From Candidatus Neoanaerotignum tabaqchaliae (GTDB lineage Bacteria; Bacillota; Clostridia; Lachnospirales; Anaerotignaceae), in NCBI GenBank assembly GCA_904420235.1, contig CAJFUS010000048.1, positions 1 through 13,118 on the forward strand: a stretch of DNA of 13,118 bases. The letters are read 5' to 3'. A program made the position numbers and the translations under genes. The notes under the pieces were generated by a model. That model searched no databases. It was not told the origin of the DNA and saw nothing but the letters and a program-made list of their open reading frames with translations. Shown here in pieces: positions 1-6,383 of the stretch. Position 1 is the stretch's first letter, and the number at the start of each line of letters is the position of its first letter.

Positions 1-33
1 AAATCTGACAATAGAATGCTTGTTTCGCCATAA
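1..33 (+). CDS. possible C-terminal tail of an upstream gene (partial)
   Basis: Frame 1 is open from the window edge and ends at a TAA at 31-33, giving only ten residues (KSDNRMLVSP). The only support is that the stop falls 16 nt before a good terminator hairpin, which is where the last gene of an upstream operon would end. Frame 2 is also open, to a TAA at 41-43, so the frame is not certain. Nothing can be said about function. Confidence 0.25.
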   Translation, partial: KSDNRMLVSP

Positions 34-49
34 AAGCTGTTAATTTTCA

Positions 50-80
50 GGCGTGCCATTTGAGGCACGTCTTTTGTTTT
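50..80 (+). terminator. Rho-independent terminator of the upstream transcript
   Basis: GGCGTGCC (50-57) pairs with GGCACGTC (64-71) around a six-base loop, with one G-T wobble. The stem is GC-rich and followed by TTTTGTTTT (72-80). This is a textbook intrinsic terminator and separates whatever lies to the left from the operon starting at about 253. Confidence 0.85.
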
Positions 81-252
81 AACTGGCGAAGTAAGGTGGC
101 GCATTTTTAGACAAAGGCGGATGTTTATGAAATCGGCGGCAAGTTGTGGGTTGTGACGATTTTAAGGGTGTTGCAAATGCCGCATGTTATAGGGCGATTT
201 TGCGAACAGCCTTTGACTTTGCAAAATGTTTTTGGAAAGGATTTTTGTTGAA
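81..252 (+). other. leader region upstream of the first operon
   Basis: These 172 nt between the terminator and the first gene must hold the operon promoter if the operon starts here. No convincing -35/-10 pair is visible. The best candidate is a weak extended -10, TG-T-TATAGG at 185-193, without a recognisable -35. A frame open from about 112 lacks a good start and ribosome binding site and is not called as a gene. No riboswitch fold is recognised. Confidence 0.3.
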
Positions 253-1371
253 ATGAAAGGCAGTGAAAAGGGCCGCGATAAGATTGTTCTTGGCCATAAA
301 GAAAAAAAGGTACGCAATATCGTCGGCGGAATTTGCGCGGCGGCAGTGTGCGCCGTTATTACACTTAATGTTTTTATGGGTCTTGGAAAAACCGTAAGGC
401 CGGTTATTTATGGTTACGAAAATGAGATTTACAGCTATAACATAAATAATGGAGAAAACGTTATTGCCCAAGAATATTTAAAGACATTTAAGGGGCTTAT
501 TAATTTTGATGATGTTAAGGCAGAAAAAATAAAGTATGAAACCGGAAAAGACGTGTTTTATTATGGAAACAAAACCGGACAAGATGGCTGGGAAGTTCAT
601 TTTTCAGACGGTAAAAGAGATTATGTTTTAAAAGACAACATAAAATATATGCGGTTTGCCCAAAACGGTGAGGACGTCGTTTTATTTGAGGAAAACGGGG
701 ATACATACAGAGCCTATTTTTTTAGAAACGGAAACTGCGATTTTGAGATAGAAAGCTGTTTTGACGCCGCTGTTATAGGAGACGGGAAAAGCGAGTATAT
801 AATATATGAGGCGGCTGATGAAAGCGGCGGAACAAAGACTATGTTCTCAAACTTTAAAGACCAGCCCTTTGAACTGGGAGTGAAAGGCTTTGCTCCTGAA
901 AGTGCCATGATGTCGCCTGACAGCAGAAAATTTATGGTTATAGCCGGAGAAAACAGAAGCCTTTATGTTTTTAATATCAATAATGTTAACAAAAGTACGG
1001 AAGGCGGGATTTCCGTCGGTGAAAATGTGGAAACCGCATCATTTACCGGTCTTAAAAATGATTTCGGTTTTATTGACTCAAACGGCGATTTTTATTACTC
1101 TTCGGGAGGATATACCTTTAAAGAGGACGAAAATATAAATAAGGCGGAGTTTGCTTTTGACACACTTACTGTTTTTTATGTTAAAGATGACGGAAGCCTT
1201 ATAAGATTTTATGTAGGCGGCAAAACGCCGGTTGCTTCGGGAATTAAGGACATATGCTATATAGGGTCTAACAATTTGGCCTGCATAACAGATGACGGAA
1301 AGCTTGGTATTGTGAAAAATGATGATTTTGAAAAGCTGAATATTGACGCCGGCAGTTTTATGCCATACTGA
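253..1371 (+). CDS. membrane-anchored probable beta-propeller protein, function unknown
   Basis: Family not recognised. From ATG at 253 the protein is 372 aa. A basic N-terminus (K/R-rich, residues 1-21) is followed by one hydrophobic segment at about 22-43 and then a roughly 325-residue soluble part, so a single-pass protein with most of its mass outside the cell is expected. The soluble part is full of short beta-type strands ending in Asp-Gly or Asn-Gly turns and contains SPDSRKFMV, which resembles the TolB/WD40-like strand motif; a beta-propeller fold is inferred. An in-frame ATG at 226 would add nine residues, but it has no ribosome binding site, whereas GGAAAGGA (234-241) precedes 253 by 11 nt. 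tsaE begins 14 nt downstream, so the two are probably co-transcribed, although no functional link to tRNA modification is known. The overall design resembles the protein encoded at 11051-12418. Confidence 0.8.
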   Translation: MKGSEKGRDKIVLGHKEKKVRNIVGGICAAAVCAVITLNVFMGLGKTVRPVIYGYENEIYSYNINNGENVIAQEYLKTFKGLINFDDVKAEKIKYETGKDVFYYGNKTGQDGWEVHFSDGKRDYVLKDNIKYMRFAQNGEDVVLFEENGDTYRAYFFRNGNCDFEIESCFDAAVIGDGKSEYIIYEAADESGGTKTMFSNFKDQPFELGVKGFAPESAMMSPDSRKFMVIAGENRSLYVFNINNVNKSTEGGISVGENVETASFTGLKNDFGFIDSNGDFYYSSGGYTFKEDENINKAEFAFDTLTVFYVKDDGSLIRFYVGGKTPVASGIKDICYIGSNNLACITDDGKLGIVKNDDFEKLNIDAGSFMPY

Positions 1372-1385
1372 AAGGAGCGACATTT

Positions 1386-1832
1386 ATGGTTATAGAGTCT
1401 TTCAGCGAGAAAGAAACCGAAAGAATAGGCTTTGATTTTGGCAAAAAAGCCAAAAGCGGAGATATATTTTGTTTAAGTGGTGATTTGGGTGTTGGCAAAA
1501 CAGTTTTTACAAGGGGCTTTGCCAAGGGCCTTGAAGTTGAGGAGGAGTATATAACAAGCCCTACATTCACAATTATAAATGAATATGACGGCAGGCTTAA
1601 GCTGTATCATTTTGATGTTTACCGCATAGGAAGCCTTGAGGAAATGGACGACACAGGATATGAGGACTGCTTTTTCGGCGACGGAGTTTGCCTTATAGAA
1701 TGGGGAGAACTTATAAAAGACATAATACCGGAAAACGCCGTATGGATTACAATAGAAAAGGACTTTAACAAGGGCTTTGATTACAGAAAAATAATGTTTA
1801 ACGAAGTTAGCGGGGAGGAAAACGCGAAATGA
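1386..1832 (+). CDS. tsaE: tRNA threonylcarbamoyladenosine biosynthesis ATPase TsaE
   Basis: TsaE is the small P-loop ATPase that works with TsaB and TsaD in the cytoplasm to put threonylcarbamoyl (t6A) on A37 of tRNAs reading ANN codons; in the family it drives turnover of the TsaBD complex. The 148 aa length is typical. Visible motifs are the Walker A loop GDLGVGKT (32-39), SPTFTIINEY (58-67), the conserved HFDVYR (75-80) and the IEWGE segment (104-108). AAAGGAG at 1371-1377 overlaps the stop of the preceding gene and sits 8 nt before the ATG. The end overlaps tsaB by 4 nt (ATGA), implying coupled translation of the two subunits. Confidence 0.96.
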   Translation: MVIESFSEKETERIGFDFGKKAKSGDIFCLSGDLGVGKTVFTRGFAKGLEVEEEYITSPTFTIINEYDGRLKLYHFDVYRIGSLEEMDDTGYEDCFFGDGVCLIEWGELIKDIIPENAVWITIEKDFNKGFDYRKIMFNEVSGEENAK

Positions 1833-2533
1833 AAATTCTTGCCATAGACGCCTCTGGAGGACCTGTGTCGGCGGCTATAGCCGACGAAAGTAAAATTATA
1901 GGAGAGTATACCCTGAATTTTAAAATGACCCATTCACAGACTCTTATGCCGGCCATAGACAAAATAATTAAAGATGTTGGATTTGACATTAAAGAGCTGG
2001 ACTATATAGCCTGCACATCGGGGCCTGGGTCATTTACCGGATTAAGAATTGGGGCCGCTACGGCAAAGGGCCTTGCCCATGGCCTTGGAATAAAAATTGT
2101 GCCAGTTCCTACATTAACCGCGCTGGCATACAATATATTTGAAACTGACAAAGTTATATGCCCAATAATGGACGCCAGAAGGCGGCAGGTGTATAACGCC
2201 TTTTATATGTGGAACGAGAGCGGACTTGAAGAACTTGTGCCTCAGGAGCCAAGAAGCATTGAGGAGGTTATAGAGATTGCCGAGTCTTTTGAAATGCCTG
2301 TAATATTCCTTGGCGACGCCGCCGAGGTTTATAGCGACGTTATAAAGGATAACCCGATGTTTAAAATAGCGCCTGTAAACTGCAATATGCAGAGAGCCGC
2401 AAGTGTTGCAGCCGCGGCTTTTGAGCTTATAAAAGAAGGAAAGGCCGTTGACTTTGGAGATTTTGCTCCGGTTTATTTAAGAAAATCTCAGGCGGAAAGA
2501 GAGCTTGAGGAAAGGGAAAAAGAGAAAAAATAA
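1829..2533 (+). CDS. tsaB: tRNA threonylcarbamoyladenosine biosynthesis protein TsaB
   Basis: TsaB is the non-catalytic ASKHA-fold partner that dimerises with TsaD and recruits TsaE in bacterial t6A synthesis. The 234 aa protein shows the typical N-terminus (MKILAIDAS), a THSQTLMPAID segment near 34-44 and the family signature SGPGSFTGLR at 64-73, followed by an A/G-rich helix. The C-terminus is highly charged (E/K/R-rich), which is common and probably disordered. GGGGAGG at 1812-1818 lies 10 nt before the ATG, inside the end of tsaE. rimI follows after 17 nt. TsaD, with which TsaB must work, is not in this window and is presumably elsewhere in the genome. Confidence 0.96.
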   Translation: MKILAIDASGGPVSAAIADESKIIGEYTLNFKMTHSQTLMPAIDKIIKDVGFDIKELDYIACTSGPGSFTGLRIGAATAKGLAHGLGIKIVPVPTLTALAYNIFETDKVICPIMDARRRQVYNAFYMWNESGLEELVPQEPRSIEEVIEIAESFEMPVIFLGDAAEVYSDVIKDNPMFKIAPVNCNMQRAASVAAAAFELIKEGKAVDFGDFAPVYLRKSQAERELEEREKEKK

Positions 2534-2550
2534 TTTTGGGAGTGCTTTTT

Positions 2551-3021
2551 ATGATAGAAACAGTTCCAATGACTGTTAATGATATAGATGATGTACTTAA
2601 AGTTGAGGAAAATTGCTTTGCCATAGCTTGGACCAGAGAGGATTTTATGCGGGAGATGACCGAAAACAAGCTGGCTATATATTTTGTGGCAAAATGTGAT
2701 GGAAAAATAGTTGGATACGCTGGAATGTGGCATGTTGTAACAGAAGGCCAAATTACAAATGTGGCCGTTTTGGAAGAATACAGAAAAATGGGCGTTGGCG
2801 CGGCCCTTATGGAAGCTCTTATAAACGAGGCCATTAAAAGGGAAATGATAGGCATAACCCTTGAGGTTAAAATAAGCAACTATGCGGCTCAAAGGCTTTA
2901 CTCAAAATATGGATTTAAACCAGAGGGCTTCAGAAAAAATTATTATAAAGACACCAACGAGGACGCTGTTATAATGTGGAAATATTTTGAAAACTATGAG
3001 AATTACGCCGATACAATTTAG
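2551..3021 (+). CDS. rimI: [ribosomal protein bS18]-alanine N-acetyltransferase RimI (GNAT family)
   Basis: RimI transfers acetyl from acetyl-CoA to the N-terminal amine of proteins, classically ribosomal protein bS18. From ATG at 2551 it is 156 aa. The acetyl-CoA loop is RKMGVGAAL (78-86), after the beta4 strand QITNVAV (67-73). The RimI-type C-terminal part is clear: ITLEVKISN (102-110), a YAAQRLYSKYGF stretch (111-122) and YY..TNEDAVIM (131-142). An in-frame TTG at 2536 would add five residues, but it lies partly inside the GGGAG ribosome binding site (2538-2542), which is spaced 8 nt from 2551, so 2551 is preferred. Co-location with tsaE/tsaB is the usual arrangement and supports RimI over other GNATs; substrate specificity is inferred from family. 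Confidence 0.92.
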   Translation: MIETVPMTVNDIDDVLKVEENCFAIAWTREDFMREMTENKLAIYFVAKCDGKIVGYAGMWHVVTEGQITNVAVLEEYRKMGVGAALMEALINEAIKREMIGITLEVKISNYAAQRLYSKYGFKPEGFRKNYYKDTNEDAVIMWKYFENYENYADTI

Positions 3022-3048
3022 CTTTTATATAGAAGGAGGAGAGGATAA

Positions 3049-5457
3049 TTGGCTGGAAACAATGAACTTAAATATTACGAGCTTAACAACAGATGTGATT
3101 TTGAAGGTTTCAATTTTGACAGCACTGACGAACTTGAACCTATTAACGGCATAATAGGCCAGGAGCGGGCTCGGAAAGCCATGGACATAGGCCTTAAAAT
3201 AAAGGCCGACGGATACAACATATATATGTGCGGGCCGTCGGGGCTTGGAAAGACTACATACGCCAAAATGTGCGCCATGGAAGCGGCTAAAAATGAGCCT
3301 AAAGCTTGGGATTATTGTTACGTTTATAATTTTGATGAGCCCAAAAGGCCTCTTTCTCTTAAATTTGAGGCCGGAAGGGGCAAAGAATTCAGAGACGACA
3401 TGAACGAGCTTGTTGAGTTTTTTGACTCGGAGCTTGTTAAGGTGTTTTCATCTGCCGATTATGAGGAGCAGAAAAGCGATATTCTTAAGAAATTTGATGA
3501 GAAGCGCAACGCTCTTGTAAAAGAAATATCGGATATAGCCGCCAAGCATGGTTTCGCCGTTAAAAGCTCCAACGGCGGCATGTTTTTTATGCCTATGCTT
3601 GAGGGAGAAGAGCTGAGCGAGGAAAAATATGAGGCTCTGAGCAATGAGAAGAAAGATGAGATAAATTCCCAAAGCGGAGAGCTTACGTCAATGGCGGCCT
3701 CTGTGTTAAGGGAAATTCAGGAGTGCGACGGAGAATGCAAAAAGGCAATAGGAGATTTGGATTACAAAACGGGAATGTTTTCCGTAAGCTATAACATAAA
3801 CGTGCTTCAAGAAAAATACAGCGACAACGAAAAGGCTATAAAATACATAGCCGACGTTCAGGAGGATTTGCTTGACAACATATCAAAATTTACGCCGCCG
3901 CAGGGAGACGAGGAGGAACAGGCGGCCTTAATTCCGGTTTTAGGCAGAAAAACTCCGGAGGATATATTGTTAAGATATAAAGTAAATTTAGTTGTTGATA
4001 ATTCAAAAACGCAGGGAGCGCCGGTTGTGGTTGATTATAATCCCACAGTGGCTAACCTTTGCGGCGAAATGGAATATGACAACGAGTTCGGCAATTTCAC
4101 AACTGATTTTATGAAAATAAAGCCCGGACTTTTCCATAAAGCGAACGGCGGATATCTTATTTTGCAGGCAAGGGACATTGTGTCAAGCTATCAGGCTTGG
4201 GACGCCATAAGAAGAATTATGCGCACAGGGGAGATAAAAATTGACGGTTTCAGAGACCAGCTTGGAACGGTGCCGGTTCAAACCCTTGAGCCTGAGCCGA
4301 TAGAGGTTAAAATTAAGATAATTCTTGTTGGGAGCAATTTTTATTATGACCTTCTTTGCGAATATGAGGAGGATTTTGAGAAATACTTTAAAATATTGGC
4401 CGATTTTGACTATGAAATGGAAAGAAACGACGAAAATATATACGGAACGGCCAGATTTATAAAGATGTACTCCAAACAGCATAATCTTATGCCTTTTAAG
4501 GCCGACGCGGTGGCAGGAGTTATTGAATACTCATCAAGAATGGCCGAGAGGAAAAATAAACTTACAACAAGGTTCAATAAAATAGGAGAAATTTTGTGCG
4601 AGGCCGACGCGTGGGCAAAGATTGACGGAGCCGACATAATTACAAGACGGCACATTAAAAAAGCCATTTACGAGAAAAAACAGCGCCTTATGCTTTATGA
4701 GGAAAAACTTGCGGAAATGGTTGACAACGGTTCCGTAATGATTGACACAACAGGTAAGCGAATAGGCCAGATTAACGGCCTTTCGGTTATTGACGTTGAG
4801 GGATACGCTTTTGGAAACGTAAGCAGAATAACCGCCGTTTCATATATGGGCAAAAGCGGCATTATAAACATAGAAAAAGAGGCCGAAATGAGCGGCAACA
4901 CCCACACAAAGGGCATGAATATAATAGCCGGATATATAGGCGGAAAGTATGCCCAGCAGTTTCCTCTGTCTCTTTCATGCAGGGTATGTTTTGAGCAGAA
5001 TTATGGCGGCATAGACGGCGACAGCGCCTCGAGCACAGAGCTTTACTGCATAATATCAAGTCTTTCGGAAATACCCATAAGTCAGGAAATGGCCGTTACG
5101 GGGTCGGTTAATCAATTTGGCGACATTCAGGCCATAGGCGGTGTTAATGAGAAAATAGAGGCATTTTTTAACCTGTGCAGTAAGCGCGGACTTATGGGAA
5201 ATCAGGGAGTTTTAATACCGAAAACAAATGTTGGAGACCTTATGCTTAACGATGATGTTGTTAATGCCGTTAAAGACGGGAAGTTTCATATATACGCCAT
5301 ATCTTCCATTGACGAGGGCATAGAGCTTCTTATGGGAACAGAGGCGGGAAAGCCGGATAAAGAAGGAAATTATCCCGAAAATTCGGTTCACGGAAAGGTT
5401 ATGGCAAAGCTAAACAATTATTACGTTAAGTCTTTTGACGAGCCTGAGGACGAGTGA
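3049..5457 (+). CDS. ATP-dependent Lon-family protease (COG1067, LonB-like)
   Basis: This is an 802 aa cytoplasmic AAA+ serine protease of the COG1067 type (AAA_32 plus Lon proteolytic domain), distinct from classical LonA because it lacks the N-terminal substrate-binding domain. The Walker A loop GPSGLGKT is at 62-69. A charged, probably coiled insertion covers about 115-295. The family core NPTVANLCGEMEY (331-343) and ANGGYLIL (365-372) follows. The Lon protease domain occupies roughly 570-770, with catalytic Ser659 in DGDSAS and Lys702 in GGVNEK; the 43-residue spacing equals that of the E. coli Lon Ser679/Lys722 dyad. The start is TTG at 3049, with AGGAGG at 3034-3039 nine nt upstream. 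It follows rimI by 27 nt and probably ends that operon. Substrates are unknown; quality control or regulatory proteolysis is the general expectation. Confidence 0.93.
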   Translation: MAGNNELKYYELNNRCDFEGFNFDSTDELEPINGIIGQERARKAMDIGLKIKADGYNIYMCGPSGLGKTTYAKMCAMEAAKNEPKAWDYCYVYNFDEPKRPLSLKFEAGRGKEFRDDMNELVEFFDSELVKVFSSADYEEQKSDILKKFDEKRNALVKEISDIAAKHGFAVKSSNGGMFFMPMLEGEELSEEKYEALSNEKKDEINSQSGELTSMAASVLREIQECDGECKKAIGDLDYKTGMFSVSYNINVLQEKYSDNEKAIKYIADVQEDLLDNISKFTPPQGDEEEQAALIPVLGRKTPEDILLRYKVNLVVDNSKTQGAPVVVDYNPTVANLCGEMEYDNEFGNFTTDFMKIKPGLFHKANGGYLILQARDIVSSYQAWDAIRRIMRTGEIKIDGFRDQLGTVPVQTLEPEPIEVKIKIILVGSNFYYDLLCEYEEDFEKYFKILADFDYEMERNDENIYGTARFIKMYSKQHNLMPFKADAVAGVIEYSSRMAERKNKLTTRFNKIGEILCEADAWAKIDGADIITRRHIKKAIYEKKQRLMLYEEKLAEMVDNGSVMIDTTGKRIGQINGLSVIDVEGYAFGNVSRITAVSYMGKSGIINIEKEAEMSGNTHTKGMNIIAGYIGGKYAQQFPLSLSCRVCFEQNYGGIDGDSASSTELYCIISSLSEIPISQEMAVTGSVNQFGDIQAIGGVNEKIEAFFNLCSKRGLMGNQGVLIPKTNVGDLMLNDDVVNAVKDGKFHIYAISSIDEGIELLMGTEAGKPDKEGNYPENSVHGKVMAKLNNYYVKSFDEPEDE

Positions 5458-5461
5458 AAAA

Positions 5462-5670
5462 ATGAATTAAGATTTTGGTCTTAAAGTATATTTTATTGTG
5501 GCCGCTATATTGATTACGGTGATATGTGTTGTTATTTCTATATGGAAGGGATTACTGACGGAAAAATCCATCACTATTATGGTTGTTTCTCTGGCGTTTT
5601 CTATTTTTTAGGAGGATTTATAATAAATAGTACGGGAGAATATCTCAAGTTGGTTGAACGCAAACAGTAG
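5462..5670 (+). pseudogene. broken small two-helix membrane protein gene
   Basis: Five nt after the protease stop, ATG-AAT is followed at once by TAA (5468-5470). The same frame then stays open from 5471 to a TAG at 5609-5611 and encodes a strongly hydrophobic helix (VYFIVAAILITVICVVISI), a short K/E loop and a second helix start. The stop at 5609 falls in a run of six T (5604-5609). Adding one T continues the reading as FLGGFIINSTGEYLKLVERKQ to a TAG at 5668-5670. Restoring both lesions gives about 69 residues: two membrane helices and a charged C-terminal tail. Hydrophobic coherence on both sides of each lesion supports a decayed gene rather than chance. No family is recognised. Slippage on the T run is possible, but the codon-3 stop argues against expression. 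Confidence 0.5.
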
Positions 5671-5677
5671 TTACTGG

Positions 5678-5719
5678 AAAACAGATGGAATTGTTTTAAA
5701 TTTCATCTGTTTTGCTTTT
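5678..5719 (+). terminator. hairpin terminator after the protease operon
   Basis: AAAACAGATG (5678-5687) is perfectly complementary to CATCTGTTTT (5704-5713), with further AATT/AATT pairing inside the loop. The 3' arm runs into TTTTGCTTTTT. The stem is AT-rich, so it is weaker than the terminator at 50-80, but its position after the last gene of the operon fits. The A-rich 5' arm means it may also work on the minus strand. Confidence 0.65.
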
Positions 5720-5852
5720 TATATTGATATTTTAATATTTTGTGGAAACGGTTTGCGTTAGGCTGTATTTATGTTATTGCGTTATTATATAATAGCGAAG
5801 ATAAAAATTATTAATCTTATCTTTGATAATATAGAAGTGAATATAAAACTAA
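5720..5852 (+). other. AT-rich spacer before the restriction-enzyme remnant
   Basis: No gene is seen. The stretch contains a perfect -10 box TATAAT at 5788-5793 without a good -35, the octamer TTGCGTTA twice (5753-5760 and 5777-5784), a LacI/CcpA-operator-like TGGAAACGGTTTGC at 5743-5756 (10 of 14 matches to the cre consensus by eye) and a 7-bp inverted repeat AAGATAA/TTATCTT (5798-5804, 5817-5823). No N-terminal coding sequence for the following restriction-enzyme fragment can be found; its frame has stops at 5838, 5844 and 5850. The regulatory-looking elements may be fortuitous or relics. Confidence 0.35.
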
Positions 5853-6176
5853 ATGTATATTCATGAAATAACAAAAAGGTTGGGAGTTGATTTATCTCCA
5901 ATTTCAAATAAGGGGAAAAGCGAAAAAAGATTTAATTTTGTTATTAAAACAAATTTTTACAGTGGTTCAGGCAGCAAATTGAATGAAACAGAAAGAAGCT
6001 ATAAAGCCTTGGCTTTAGAATCTAAAAATATTAATGGTTTTGATTTTGTTTGGTTTACTGGCGGAAAGGGTTGGATAAGGGCCAAAAATAATTTAGAGGA
6101 AACTTTTGACATTATGGAGCACATATATAATATCAAAGATTTAGAAAATGGAGTTATTAATAACTTTTTAAAGTAA
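5853..6176 (+). pseudogene. C-terminal remnant of a DpnII-family type II restriction endonuclease
   Basis: The 107-codon ORF matches the C-terminal third of DpnII/MboI-type enzymes, which cut unmethylated GATC and are about 280-290 aa. Recognisable blocks are VDLSPISNKGKSEKRF (12-27), TNFYSGSGSKLNE (33-45), SYKALALE (49-56), the FVWFTGGKGW block (65-74), AKNNLEETFDI (77-87) and YNIKDLENG (92-100). The N-terminal 170 or so residues are missing, and in-frame stops lie directly upstream of the ATG. Compared with DpnII as I recall it, FDFVIK reads FNFVIK here, and about nine residues between IK (31-32) and TNFY (33) are deleted. That removes the strand carrying the acidic active-site residue. An inactive relic is therefore inferred. 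There is no clear ribosome binding site. GC is near 30% against 40-47% in neighbours, consistent with acquired DNA. No partner Dam-type methylase is present. Confidence 0.82.
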
Positions 6177-6383
6177 TATTTAACAGATGAATTTATAATT
6201 AATTTGACAGCGGCAAAGAGAAACTTAATGTTTAAAGTTGTTTTATTTGTATATTAAAAGGGACGTTTTAACGTCCCTTTTTTACTGTGGATATTTCAGA
6301 ATTTTGTAGAGAAAAATTGCTTTTAAGAACATATATCACATACAGACAATAGGTTTCGAGATGAATTGTTACATGGAATAAAA
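6177..6383 (+). other. convergent intergenic region
   Basis: This 207-nt AT-rich stretch between the restriction-enzyme remnant and the pepF stop contains one clear element, the terminator at 6256-6283. A TTGACA at 6204-6209 has no matching -10 at the correct distance. Nothing coding is seen. Confidence 0.5.
6256..6283. terminator. bidirectional Rho-independent terminator between convergent genes
   Basis: GGGACG (6260-6265) pairs with CGTCCC (6272-6277) around TTTTAA. The stem is flanked by AAAA on the left and TTTTTT on the right, so the hairpin has a U-tract in either direction. It ends transcription arriving from the left and also pepF transcription arriving on the minus strand from the right. 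Confidence 0.9.

Noticed and set aside
112..253. Open frame of about 45 codons in the leader of the first operon
   Set aside because: It has no ATG or ribosome binding site in a sensible place, and its content looks like non-coding leader.
187..471. 94-codon minus-strand ORF opposite the first gene
   Set aside because: It lies opposite a better-supported plus-strand gene in the same direction as the operon, has no ribosome binding site and no recognisable protein family.
2427..2892. Two long minus-strand ORFs (150 and 134 codons) opposite tsaB and rimI
   Set aside because: They overlap each other and lie opposite clear RimI and TsaB coding sequence; their Phe/Ser-rich composition is typical of reading the reverse of a coding strand.
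5680..6189. Direct repeat AACAGATG on both sides of the restriction relic (5680-5687 and 6182-6189), considered as attachment or target-site duplication
   Set aside because: An 8-base match over 500 nt of AT-rich DNA is expected by chance, and the first copy is part of a terminator stem.
6204..6232. TTGACA promoter-like box after the restriction relic
   Set aside because: There is no acceptable -10 at 16-18 nt, and transcription would run straight into the terminator at 6256 with no gene to express.
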